Positions 9,097 through 20,000 of a stretch of DNA of 61,416 nucleotides are shown piece after piece; position 1 is the first letter of the stretch, and every line of letters starts with the position of its first letter. A program made the translations under genes and the position numbers. The stretch covers positions 1 to 61,416 of the forward strand of contig CACZMI010000005.1 in the NCBI GenBank assembly GCA_902782245.1, given 5' to 3'. The stretch is from an uncultured Bacteroidales bacterium. Its GTDB lineage: Bacteria > Bacteroidota > Bacteroidia > Bacteroidales > Bacteroidaceae. Under the pieces are notes generated by a model. It ran no database searches. It was not told where the DNA came from and worked only from the letters and a program-made list of their open reading frames with translations.

Positions 9097-9963
9097 TTAT
9101 CTCAAGAGCTTCTTTTCTGTACGGATAGTGCCGTCACTGTAGCGCGTCACCACTATTGTCAGTCCGGATGGAGAATCTATCTTCTGGCCCGACAGATTGT
9201 AATATTCAACTGTTGTATCCGTAATGCTGGCAGCTATGCTTTCTGCATTTGTTGTGCCACCTGTTGAGAAGCCTTTCCTTATGGCATACTGCACAAACTT
9301 ATCCTGAGAATCAAGAACGTGAGTCTTGTTCCTGAAATAGATGTTGTACTCCTGGGCATTACAGTTCTCTATCTCCAGGCTGAAAGGCTGAGGATAGAAC
9401 ATCTTTGTGGAGTCCTCATAGTTGATTTCAAACCACAGGTAAATGCACTGGTCCGTTACGATGTAATTAAGGTGGTTGGTCTGGGCCCCGCTTCCATAGT
9501 ATGCACCTTCTGCCTTGAAATGGCCGTTGTTGTCAAGTGTGAACTTGGCTTCGGTCCATTCGCATTCATCCACAGGGGCAAATGATTTCTTGTCTTTCAG
9601 AATGCTGCCTTCATCCAGAACCGTGACTTTGCACAGTTTACGGACACTGCCATCCAATGATTCCGCGCCAACGGTCGTAATGCCGCCCATAATGGTGTTT
9701 GCAGAGGTTGGCTTCAATGCTGTTACCAAACCATTCATGTCAACGGTAACATAATTGTCAAGTGGATGCATGCTCTCCATCCATCTAATCTTGGCATCAG
9801 CCGGACTTACATGCAACTGATAGCTTTCACCCACCTTAAGGGTAATGCTTTGCTCCTCAAGTGTAAATCCATCAACCACATGGGTTGTATCAGTCTGTGC
9901 ATTTGCAATACTGCCCATACACATTATTACAAGCGAAAACAGAATTGTAGTAATCCTTTTCAT
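9097..9963 (-). CDS. Secreted Big_2 (bacterial Ig-like) protein with T9SS-like C-terminal tail
   Basis: A 288-residue protein with a signal peptide (residues 1-22, cleaved near IANAQ). Residues about 33-115 form a Big_2 domain (ITLKVGESYQLHVSP, then VTVDMNGLVTALKP), a fold common in surface adhesins and glycan-binding proteins. The final ~45 residues, including YYNLSGQKIDSPSGL and ending in a basic EKKLLR, resemble the C-terminal sorting sequence of type IX secretion cargo. That reading is inference, supported by sprA and porT in the same window. The substrate or partner is unknown. Confidence 0.75.
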   Translation of the reverse strand: MKRITTILFSLVIMCMGSIANAQTDTTHVVDGFTLEEQSITLKVGESYQLHVSPADAKIRWMESMHPLDNYVTVDMNGLVTALKPTSANTIMGGITTVGAESLDGSVRKLCKVTVLDEGSILKDKKSFAPVDECEWTEAKFTLDNNGHFKAEGAYYGSGAQTNHLNYIVTDQCIYLWFEINYEDSTKMFYPQPFSLEIENCNAQEYNIYFRNKTHVLDSQDKFVQYAIRKGFSTGGTTNAESIAASITDTTVEYYNLSGQKIDSPSGLTIVVTRYSDGTIRTEKKLLR

Positions 9964-10049
9964 AACTCAAGTTTTTAAAAGGTCCAACAATCATTTTTTA
10001 TACAATCCATAATCACAATCTGGTTCGATGAAGACAGCCGTCCTCTTTG

Positions 10050-12368
10050 TCATAAGTTGCCGATGGCCGGGAAGTTCTGATCCTCAGCGATGGTGAACTG
10101 AGCCTGGCAGCGGATATCCTGTGAGGATGCTGCAAAGTCGGCCTTGTAATCACCATTGACTGTCTGCCAGCAGGATTCACTGAGATTAAATGAAGCCAGG
10201 TCATACTCAGAGAGTTTGAACTCCAGGGTCTCACTTTCACCCGGCTGGAGCAGAGCGGTTTTTCCGTAGGTCTTGAGTTCCTTGGTCAGTTTGTTCAGAC
10301 CGCCTTTGGGAGCCTCGATATATACCTGAACTGCTTCCTTTCCGGCAACTGCACCGGTGTTGGTAACCTTGATTGAAAGGCTGATTACGCCTTCTTCAAC
10401 AGTTGCCTGAGGCTCACTGTACTGGAATGTGGTGTAGCTTAGACCGAATCCGAACGGATATGAAACCTGCTCGGGATGACGGTCATAGTAGCGGTAGCCT
10501 ATGTCCAGACGCTCCTTGTACTCTGTGTAGTCATACAGTGAGACGGGCTTGGCGTCGGGATTGCCGCGGTTGGCGCGGGCCTTTGACTGCAGGTCACGTG
10601 CATTGACCGGGAAGTTTGCGGTCGAAGGCATCTTGTTTAAGTCAACAACATATGTGTCAACCAGCTTTCCTGAAGGATTTACAGCACCCTTCAGAATATC
10701 AGTGATGGCATGACCGGCCTCCTGTCCGGGCAGTCCGGCCAGAAGGATTGCATCGGGCTGTGATTTCCAGCTGGCAGTTTCAATGGGAGCGCCGATATTC
10801 AGGATAACCACAACCTTCTTGCCTTTTGAATGGAATGCGTCACATACGTCCTTGATCAGCCCCTGCTCAATGTCGGTCAGTGTATAATCACCTTCAATAC
10901 CACGGTCGGCAGACTCACCGCAACTGCGGCCTATGGTGATGACAGCAATGTCACTTGATATAGCATCGGCACGGTACTGGTAGGGCTTGCGAACCAAAGA
11001 CTGCGGAATGACATGGTTGGTCAGACCTGTGCGCATAAAGTTCTGTGCACTTACTCGTCGGTTGTTCTCCTGAACGTATTTGGTATAGGCCGATGAAACC
11101 GACGGCTCCAGTTTGTATCCGGCTGCGGTAAGTCCCTCATTGAGTCCCACGGCATGCTCGTAGTTGACACTGCCGCTACCGGTACCTACAACATACAAAT
11201 CATATGAACTTGTTCCGTAAAGTGCAATCATCCTGCAATCCTTGGCAAAAGGCAGGGCACCGTTATTCTTGAGCAGGACTATACCCTCGGTAGCGCTTGA
11301 ACGTGATACCTGGGCATGTGCCTTAAGGTCGGGATCATTCTGGAACTCATAACCCTGCATCTTGGGTGAGCGGGCAATGAATTCAAGGATTCTGGTTACG
11401 TTACGGTCAATTATCTTCTCATCAAGAATACCGTTACGGACAGCCTCTATGATGCTGTTTATCTGATTTGCGCTACCAGGCATGAGCAGGTCGTTTCCGG
11501 CATTGACGGTGGCAACTGCATCGCGTCCGCCGCCCCAGTCAGTCATAACCATACCCTCAAATCCCCACTCCTCACGAAGTATGCCTTCAATCAGAGTTTC
11601 GTTCTCTGGTGCGTAAGTACCGTTTATCTTATTGTATGATGTCATAACTGCCCAAGGCTGTGACTCACGTACTGCAATCTCAAAACCTTTGAGATAGATT
11701 TCACGTGATGTCTGCTGGTCAACCTGTGCGTCATTGGCCATACGGTTGGTCTCCTGGTTGTTCAGGGCAAAGTGCTTTATGGTTGCACCTACACCGTTTG
11801 TCTGCACGCCACGTACCATTGCGGCTGCGGTCTTACCCGATATGACAGGATCCTCTGAATAGTACTCAAAGTTACGTCCCAGAAGAGGGTTACGGTGAAT
11901 GTTAAGTGCAGGAGCAAGCAGGCAGTCAGCACCGTAGCGCTTAACCTCATCACCTATGGCTACACCCACCTCCTCTACAAGCTGCTGGTTCCAGGTCTGG
12001 GCAAGCATGGTTGCTACAGGGAATGAAGTACAGTAATATGTCTTATCCTCACCCTGACGTGTGGGGTTGATCCTGAGTCCGCCGGGGCCATCGGGCAACA
12101 TTACAGAAGGAATCCCCAGACGTGGTATAGGATAGGTCTGACCGGCACAACCGGGAATAAGGTTCTTTGCATCCTGAATCTCCTGAGCAATGTCACCTCC
12201 GTTCCAGGCACCTACGCCTACAAGCAGGTTGACCTTCTCCTCAAGAGTCATGGCAGCCACCACCTTCTTTACAGGTGACTTGCCTAACTTAACCTCACGG
12301 CTACATGATACGGTTGCAAATACCATTAATACGGCACAAGCAATAGAAATAATAGATTTTCTTGTCAT
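10050..12368 (-). CDS. Glycoside hydrolase family 3 (beta-glucosidase-like) lipoprotein
   Basis: A 772-residue GH3 enzyme with a lipoprotein signal (lipobox ATVSC, Cys22), so likely anchored in the outer membrane or periplasm. The N-terminal barrel contains GATIKHFALNNQE and the nucleophile motif GMVMTDWGG, with Asp277 as the expected nucleophile. A GH3 C-terminal sandwich and a fibronectin-type-III-like domain (YPFGFGLSYTTF onward) follow. Such enzymes release glucose or related sugars from the non-reducing end of beta-linked oligosaccharides; the exact linkage cannot be told. It lies 6 bp downstream of cca, so probably shares its transcript. Confidence 0.93.
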   Translation of the reverse strand: MTRKSIISIACAVLMVFATVSCSREVKLGKSPVKKVVAAMTLEEKVNLLVGVGAWNGGDIAQEIQDAKNLIPGCAGQTYPIPRLGIPSVMLPDGPGGLRINPTRQGEDKTYYCTSFPVATMLAQTWNQQLVEEVGVAIGDEVKRYGADCLLAPALNIHRNPLLGRNFEYYSEDPVISGKTAAAMVRGVQTNGVGATIKHFALNNQETNRMANDAQVDQQTSREIYLKGFEIAVRESQPWAVMTSYNKINGTYAPENETLIEGILREEWGFEGMVMTDWGGGRDAVATVNAGNDLLMPGSANQINSIIEAVRNGILDEKIIDRNVTRILEFIARSPKMQGYEFQNDPDLKAHAQVSRSSATEGIVLLKNNGALPFAKDCRMIALYGTSSYDLYVVGTGSGSVNYEHAVGLNEGLTAAGYKLEPSVSSAYTKYVQENNRRVSAQNFMRTGLTNHVIPQSLVRKPYQYRADAISSDIAVITIGRSCGESADRGIEGDYTLTDIEQGLIKDVCDAFHSKGKKVVVILNIGAPIETASWKSQPDAILLAGLPGQEAGHAITDILKGAVNPSGKLVDTYVVDLNKMPSTANFPVNARDLQSKARANRGNPDAKPVSLYDYTEYKERLDIGYRYYDRHPEQVSYPFGFGLSYTTFQYSEPQATVEEGVISLSIKVTNTGAVAGKEAVQVYIEAPKGGLNKLTKELKTYGKTALLQPGESETLEFKLSEYDLASFNLSESCWQTVNGDYKADFAASSQDIRCQAQFTIAEDQNFPAIGNL

Positions 12369-12374
12369 AACAGG

Positions 12375-13808
12375 TTAGTATTTGGGTTCAAGGCCACGTT
12401 TGCGCGCCTCTTCAATCAGAAAGTTGTAAGCGGCATCATGTTCATTGGGAATCACTCCATCCAGAATGGCATCCTTTATAGAAGCTTTGAGTTCACCCAC
12501 TATGGCGGTTGGCTCAAGTCCAAAGACCCGCATTATTTCCAATCCGTCAATAGGGGGCTGGAAATTGCGGATACGGTCCTTCTCCTCAAGGTCAACCATC
12601 TTCTGGCGTACCAGTTTGAAGTTCTCCAGATGACGTTTTTTCTTCTGCTCGTTCTTGGAGGTGATATCGGCCTCACACAGAGTCATCAGGTCATCTATGT
12701 CATCGCCGGCATCAAAGAGCAGACGGCGAACGGCTGAGTCTGTCACCTCATCATCGACGATTGCAATGGGACGCATATGCAGTTCAACCATCTTCTGCAC
12801 ATACTTCATCTTCTCGTTCTTGGGAAGTTTCATGCGCTCAAAAATGCCGGGAATCATCTTCATGCCCACATAGTTGTGGTTGTAGAATGTCCAGCCGTGG
12901 GTGGGTTCCCATTTCTTGGTGCGCGGCTTGCCAATGTCATGGAGCAAGGCAGCCCAGCGCAACCACAGGTCACTGCTGTTTCGGGCCACGTTGTCCAGCA
13001 CCTCAAGAGTATGGAAAAAAACATCCTTGTGTCCGCGTCCGTTGACCGTCTCCACACCCTGGAGTGCTGCAAGTTCCGGGAATATCAGTTGGAGCAGTCC
13101 GCATCGGTCCAGGTCAATGAATCCCTTGGACGGAACAGGAGCCAAAAGAATCTTGTTGAGTTCTTCCGATATACGCTCCTTGGATATTATGTTTATGCGC
13201 TCGCGGTTCTTCTCAAGTGATGCAAATGTCTCATCATCAATATAGAAGTTGAGTTGAGTGGCAAACCTTATGCAGCGCATCATGCGCAAAGGGTCGTCAC
13301 TGAATGTTATCTCGGGATCCAGGGGAGTACGGATAATACGGTCCTGCAGGTCATCAATTCCGCCAAACGGGTCAACCAGCTCACCGAACCGGTCGGCATT
13401 CAGGCATATGGCCATTGCGTTTATGGTAAAGTCACGACGGTTCTGGTCATCCTCAAGAGTGCCGTCCTCAACAATCGGATTTCTTGATTCGCGATGATAT
13501 GACTCCTTCCGTGCTCCCACAAACTCCACCTCCAGGTCACCGCGCTTTACCTGTGCCGTACCAAAGTTTTTGAACAGGCTCACATGAGCGCCGCGACCCA
13601 ACGCCTTGCCGTAAGCCTTGGCCATCTCCAAACCGCTGCCCACAACCACCACATCAATATCCTTGCTGGGACGCTCCAAAAACAGGTCTCGCACATATCC
13701 ACCCACCACATAACACTCCAGCCCCAGACTGTCGGCAGTCTGAGACAGCAGCCTGAACTCCTTGCGGTCAAGCAGCCTGGCCAGTTCCTCGTCGCTGTAT
13801 ATCTTCAT
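12375..13808 (-). CDS. cca: CCA tRNA nucleotidyltransferase with HD domain
   Basis: Adds or repairs the 3' CCA end of tRNAs. The class II nucleotidyltransferase core is at the N-terminus (VVGGYVRD then KDIDVVVVG; metal Asp50 and Asp52), followed by an RNA-binding region and an HD domain (ALLHDIGKP). I choose ATG 13808 (MKIYSDEELARLL), giving 477 residues. An in-frame ATG at 13859 would add 17 residues, but it lies upstream of the -7 element at 13815-13822, and the added residues do not resemble the family. The transcript would be almost leaderless. The tRNAs in this window lack encoded CCA, which fits a need for this enzyme. Confidence 0.93.
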   Translation of the reverse strand: MKIYSDEELARLLDRKEFRLLSQTADSLGLECYVVGGYVRDLFLERPSKDIDVVVVGSGLEMAKAYGKALGRGAHVSLFKNFGTAQVKRGDLEVEFVGARKESYHRESRNPIVEDGTLEDDQNRRDFTINAMAICLNADRFGELVDPFGGIDDLQDRIIRTPLDPEITFSDDPLRMMRCIRFATQLNFYIDDETFASLEKNRERINIISKERISEELNKILLAPVPSKGFIDLDRCGLLQLIFPELAALQGVETVNGRGHKDVFFHTLEVLDNVARNSSDLWLRWAALLHDIGKPRTKKWEPTHGWTFYNHNYVGMKMIPGIFERMKLPKNEKMKYVQKMVELHMRPIAIVDDEVTDSAVRRLLFDAGDDIDDLMTLCEADITSKNEQKKKRHLENFKLVRQKMVDLEEKDRIRNFQPPIDGLEIMRVFGLEPTAIVGELKASIKDAILDGVIPNEHDAAYNFLIEEARKRGLEPKY

Positions 13809-13814
13809 CTGGTA

Positions 13815-13822
13815 CAAAGATA
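13815..13822 (-). promoter_or_regulatory. -7 promoter element for cca, 6 nt from the start codon
   Basis: On the minus strand TATCTTTG matches the TAnnTTTG element exactly and is followed by TACCAG and the ATG at 13808. Transcription would start within one or two bases of the start codon. No clear -33 TTTG is seen. Confidence 0.65.
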
Positions 13823-13869
13823 GCAAATAGCACAATAGGGACGTTTCCTTATGTGTCATTTTATAATTT

Positions 13870-13964
13870 GGCCATACTTGTCACGAGAAGGCGTACAGAG
13901 CCTCTTTTATGCAAGTATGGCCATTATTTTGCCCATTTTGGCCGTTTTTGATGCCATACTTGCA
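13870..13964. repeat. Three copies of GCCATACTTG in alternating orientation
   Basis: Copies lie at 13870-13880 (GGCCATACTTG), 13912-13922 (its exact reverse complement) and 13953-13962. The first two form an 11-bp inverted repeat with a 31-nt spacer. The second and third form a 12-bp inverted repeat (TGCAAGTATGGC at 13910-13921, GCCATACTTGCA at 13953-13964). The interval between sprA and cca has no gene. A fourth copy is at 9082-9092 in another promoter region. The role is unknown: a protein binding site or a small dispersed repeat. Confidence 0.7.
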
Positions 13965-14009
13965 GGAAATCTACATTACACGGCTTGTGGTAAGAGGTAT
14001 GGCCACAAA

Positions 14010-17000
14010 TTATCTGGTCAGAGTGAACTTCAGCGTAAAGCCAGCATCATGAGTAGATGTGGGGTAGGCCGATGTGGATACCAGCGGGAAGTTGCTCTGG
14101 AAATCGTAGTAGAAATTCAGGGTGAGCATGCGGCTGTAGGTGTAGTCGGCACTGAACGATAACTTGAATGCACGGTTGCCGCTGGTGGCTTGGGTAATTT
14201 CCTCACGCAGGTTACGGCATAGGGCATTCTGGTTACGGTATGAGAGGTCCAGATTCATGTTCAGGTCATTGCTTACCTGATTACGTCCAGTTCCGGATTG
14301 AGCCCCGAACAGTTTCACTCCTGTTATTTTGTAACCGGCACCCGCGGTAATGTCATCGGACGATGTCTCAACAACCTGTACGGCTGTAGTGCTGAGTGTA
14401 AGCACTCGTGTCTTGCGGAATTCCAGATGTGCCGATATATCATTGAGGAAAGTCATGCTCACGCCGCACAGCGGTGCGAAAGACTCGTTGATTGATACTG
14501 AACTGATATTGTACATGCTGCTCGGTATAGGATTGCCGGTGGTTACATCTTCAATGAATCCTCGGCCGTTCATATACTCCATGTAACTGTTGAAAGTGTT
14601 GAAACTGCCTACTGAGTAAACGCTCTTGTAAGCGTGAGTCAGGTTGAAACTCTTGAAATGTTTCCTGAAGAAAGGCAGTTTGCTCAGTCCGCTGTATGTG
14701 AGTGTCCAGTTGGGCAACATGCTCAGTATATTTGGGAACAGGTCTAACGTGGCTTTATGAGCGTCGCGACCGGTGTATGCCGACAGGAATGCCGGTATCA
14801 GCACATCCGATGAGTACATGTCAACACCGCCGTTGGCGGGATCATAAGCCTGACCGGCCAAAGAACTGAGAGACGGGTAACGGGCTCCTTCATATTGGGA
14901 CTCTATCCGGTCGCGTATTACAGGCAGTGAAGCGGTCAGACGCTCAAAACTGCGTGAACTGTAGTTCCTCTTTGATGAATGTCTTTCAAATGCACTTGAG
15001 ATGCTGACAGTGGTCATGCTGAAATTGCCGCCTCTGTTGGTCGGCATACCAGCATACATATACTGAATACGGCTGTTGGCCGATCTGCTCCAACTGGCAT
15101 TGGCATCTATCTTTATGTCGCGGAACGGCTCAAGGGTCATCTTTATCTGCAGGTCCTCACTTGCGGTGGATGTTGCAGTGTGGGCGATGCTGTCACCGCT
15201 CAGCAACCATCCGTTACCCATGGCTTTATGCAGGTAACTGTCATCGGTAAGACCGAACGCAAAGTCAAGTCCCGGGGTAAGCATGCCCGACATCTTACTC
15301 TGTCCGAATGTCCTTGAGTCAGGCATGAATCCCGGAAGGGTCATGTTATAGTCATTGCGGTATGAAACGGATACGTTACGTACCATCATAAGGGCACGAA
15401 GTCCCATTTCCATTCCCTCCCTCATGCTGAACCTCTGCTTGCGTTCTGGTGCATCCGGATCCTGAATAATCCTGAGCACCACATTCAGGGTATCCTTGAC
15501 TTTGATTGAAACACTGTCTGGGCTGAGTTTGCGGAACTTGATCTTAACTGTCTTGCCATCTTCTGTGGTGGCGGTCAGCTTAGGCGTTAAGGTACCCAGG
15601 GAATGAACTACTACATTACGCTGCCCGGGCAGAAGTGTCAATTCCTGCTGGTAACGTCTTATGCGGTTTGATGTATATGTGCTTGATGACCTGCCGTTGG
15701 ATGAATACCGGTTGTTCAGGAGGTGCAGATAATTAACCTTGTTATACAGATTAAGCAGGTTGAATCTTCCGTTCAATGATATGGAACGTCTGTTGCTGAT
15801 GATATTTCCGTAGTTGGTGCCGTCGGCATATGTGGTACCGCGGTTCCATGAATAACCGGAGTTGAAGCCAGCATCGGCCGTAATCCAATCCAGCACGGGT
15901 ATTTTATTAATAGGTATGGTGTATGCGGCGTTGAATGACTGGTTGTAGTCAAGCGGACGTCCCATATTCATAAGACTCATCTTTACGGAGTCTTTCCATA
16001 ACTGATAACTGTCAGGGTACAGGTCTTTGTTGACCACGGTGTATGGCTCTTCTATCTCGGCTCTTGTCCTGGCACTGAATGAGAGCCTGAGCAACTGCAG
16101 CGGATTCCAGTTTACAGACATGTCACGGTTCATGTAGAACTGTTGAGAGAATATTACAGGAATACCTTCAGAACCTTCCAGGTCACGTTCCTGCAACTCG
16201 TGGTAACTGCGTTGCAGTCCTGCATTGAATGATATGCTCTGCGGAAGCCAGCCTATTTTGGTGTCCTTTACGATAGAGAACCACTTGGCATCATACGGTA
16301 AGGCTGCAAACGGAGACCATCCCTGACTGGCCGGTGCATAACTGTAATCGACTGCCGCCCTCCAGTTGTCATCGTGCTCGTAGTCTATGGTGCTGTTGCT
16401 GCGGTCACTCTTGTTCTCGGAGTAACTGAACGAGAAGTTGGCGGGGTCATAAGGCATGGGCGTTTCGCTGCTTATGTTGACCTTGGCACCCGATATGCTG
16501 AAATTCTGACTCTCCCTGAGATCCTGTGAGATGCTTTGTATCGAGTCTCGCTGTGAGCCTTCGGGGAATGACTCTATGACATCATCCAATAGCAGGTCTG
16601 TGTCATATGGACTGTACTTGGGTGATGTCTTCTCTCTGGTGAAAGAGTAGTAGACAGGTATCGATATACGGGACTTTTCCGGAAGGAAACGTCCTACGTT
16701 GGTGCTTGTCGTTACGGAGTATTTATAGTAGTCATCTGTCTTGCGGTCCTTTACACTCTGTTCAAGTCCACCGTAACCGGCAGTAGTCATCTGTCCCGCC
16801 AGGTCTACTGATGCCACATCTGACAGCCTGAGTCCCAGTGTGCTGAGTGCCGCCATTCCTCCTTTGCTCTCGTAACCCACCAGACGCAGTTCATTGACCC
16901 ATACCTCGGCGTTCTTGGCGCTCATGGAGTTGTTCCTGACGCCTATCATTATGGCTCTTACATTGCCGATAGACGGGTTACCCACTACGGTAATACGGTT

Positions 17001-20000
17001 CTCCGGGTGGTTGGGGTCATATTCACTATAGACAGTTGAAGCGCTGATGGCACCCAGGTTTTTCTGTATGTTGCGGTTGTTCTTTACCTGAGTGAGTATG
17101 TCGAATTCTATGTCCAGCATGTTTTTCTCGGGCCAAACCATCCTGCGGTCATTCTCGTTTGTGCCGCTGTAATGTCCTGCGGGAGTGAGGTCAAGCGGGA
17201 TTTCATACTCGTAGTAGTTGCCGGAGTAGTCCGAACCCAAGCGTATGAACACCGAGATGTCTCCGTTGTTCAGGCTCCCGTCATCGGGCAGTACAGCTTC
17301 AGCGTGGCTGAACATCTGAATGCGCCGGTATTTGCGCAGGTCCAGTGAACTCTTCTTGTAGATACCGCGTGCCTCGCCGGCTCCGAGTCCTGTAACCTTA
17401 AGACTCATTGCCTGCTCGTTGTCCTGTACCAACTGCACCTGGTTGGGGTCCAGTATGCGAGTTACGCCGGGAGGAACCACATAGTTCACGGGAGCGCGGT
17501 CTCCGTTCTCCTCAATATTGACCGATGTGGCAGAGAATTTGCCCGATATGGTGGGGGTGCGGTTGGTGGCACTGTAAATGGGCTGCTCGTAGTTGCGCCA
17601 TTGGCTGGTCATAAGTTCAAGTGATCCGAAACGCACATGAACCTCCTCCTGGAATCCGGTCAGATACATGCGCATGAAACGGATTGAACTGAAGTCACGT
17701 ATACCGCCCTCGGCTTTCTCATATTCATTGACAGGTATGCGGAAACAATACCAGTTGACAGTCTCGGTATTGCCGTTGCGCAGTTTTACCTTAACCTCCC
17801 TTTTATCGGATATATAGTTACGGCCTATCTCAAGGTCACCCGGACGCAGGGATATACGGTACTGGAAGAATTTCTCATACTCATCCATTGTATAGTCACC
17901 GTTGGCATCCTCCACATCGGGAGTGGTACGGGCCGACTGGTCATACCTGCTGCCGCTTTCGGCATTGTTGGGCGAGTTGCCTTCCGTTCCGTTATACTTG
18001 CGATAACGGTCCAGGACAGACATGTTGACATCGTCGTAATCGGCTCCGCGGTAGTAATGGTAGTTATCGGCAGCCGGATCATCGTAGATGTTCCTGTATA
18101 CTTCAGGTTTTACCTTGCTGCGGATCTGGCTCAGGTATGTGGCATATGCGGGCCAACTGCGTTCTTCGTCCGAGTTCAGTCCGTTCAGACCTACATCCTG
18201 ACGGTCACGGCTGTCGGCGGCATTGTTGTCAAATGCATATACCAGGCTTTTGCCTGTGGGAACCTTACCCCATACTGTCGGTGCCCACTTGGCCGAATCG
18301 CCGTCCACGGGAATTCCGTTCTCATAGAATTTCTTTCCGTCCAGCAGGACATCTTCCGAGACCTCACCCAGATTCATGTACAGGTCACCACCTGCCGCAC
18401 TCTGGTTATATATGAACGGGTCCAGCATCCAGAACTCTATGTATTCAATGTTAGCAGCCTCAAAGTCAGTCGTGGTGAGACGTCGCATGATACCGCCCCA
18501 GTTGTCTTGGGGATCGGGCAGATGACCGTCGGCATCCAGGTCCGGATTCAGGTTGTACGGTCCGCGCTCGTTGGGGTAATATGCCAGATTGAGTATCTGC
18601 AGAGTCGTAGACTCACTTGATGTGGACTCCTTGTTGGGGTAGAGCTCACGCTCATAGACTTCACGTACATAATGGTTGGAGAGCTGCTCCAGGTCTGTCT
18701 TTATGTGGGCCGGGGTGAGCGGTGAGTTGCGGCGGGTGAACAGCGGGTCTATGGTAAACCAGTTCAACAGGGCGCGGTTGAATCCGGCCTCAACCTGACC
18801 TGATTTGCCGTATCCCTTCATGCCCTTGGGTACGGCCGACAGAGTCCAGGCCGATGGTTGCAGGATACTTATCCCGCTCTCGGCACTTTCAAAATCATCG
18901 ATGTATGATGCGCTTCCCTGTACCTTATCTGATACTGATGACTGCAGTGCGGCCATTTCGGCCTTGAAGTTTATGCTTGACGGTTGAGTGGCGTTCACAA
19001 ACGGAATCCGGTTTATTATGTTTGTGATAGCCTGGCTTTCGTGCCTCCAGTTCATGTTGAGTCCGTACATGGTGTTGACCAGAGGCTCGTCGCCCATGGT
19101 GACCTTGCTGGTCAACGGTTTCTCATTCAGGTGCATGAAAGTACCGCCCATCTGGAAATTGGGAGTGAAATCATACATCCAGTTGAGTCCGGCCATGGTC
19201 TTGCGCTGCATACTGTACTGGGTGTTGCTTTCCAACTGGACATTTACGCTGGTGCCTGCGTCAATAATACTCTGGTTGATAATGGTGACCGTTCCCATGC
19301 TGTAATCTACGGTATAGTCACTGTTCTCAAGCAGGGTGGTGCCGCCGGCTGTTACCACAACCGATCCGCGTGGTATGTTGTATGAACCCAATTGTATTAC
19401 ATTTCCGCTTGTGCCCGAATACTGGCCTATAAGCATGAACTTGTCCTTGTTGGCAATACGCTTGGCAACCACTCTCGTGGAGTCATAGAGTTCCTGGAAA
19501 ACGTATTTGTCTGCTACAGCGTCATTGTCAATCGCTTTCCTCAGATGGCTTCCGAACGGTTCCACTACCGGGAATATAATCTTTCCGTTTGACGCCTGTA
19601 CAGTGTATTTCTCTATAAAGTCAAACTTGCCGTTGGGGTGCGGATTGTTGTTGTCATCCAGACGGTCCAGATTCATCAGACGCAGCAGTGGCGTGTTCTT
19701 GAGTCCGGCTTCCGGTATGTATGTCAGACGGCTGCCGGTGCTGTCACTGTTGTAGTATATTCCCAGCTTGAACTGCGCATTCTGTATGTTTCCCTGAGTG
19801 ATGGAGTATATGTTCTTCATCATGAGGTCCCAGGTGCCGCTTCCGGGTGAATTGGAGTTGGATTTAAGCAATTTGACAAACAGCGTCTCCCTGGCATCGG
19901 TCTTGTCCGATGAGAATTCACCCACCTGATAACTGTTGCCTCCGTAAGTATATTCAAAAGCCACGGCCAGCACCTCGTCCGATGCCAGAGCGCTCTTGAG

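Noticed and set aside
18057-18620. 187-residue plus-strand open frame inside sprA
   Set aside because: It lies wholly antisense to a clear giant gene, as do several others there; long antisense frames are expected from the codon pattern of this genome.
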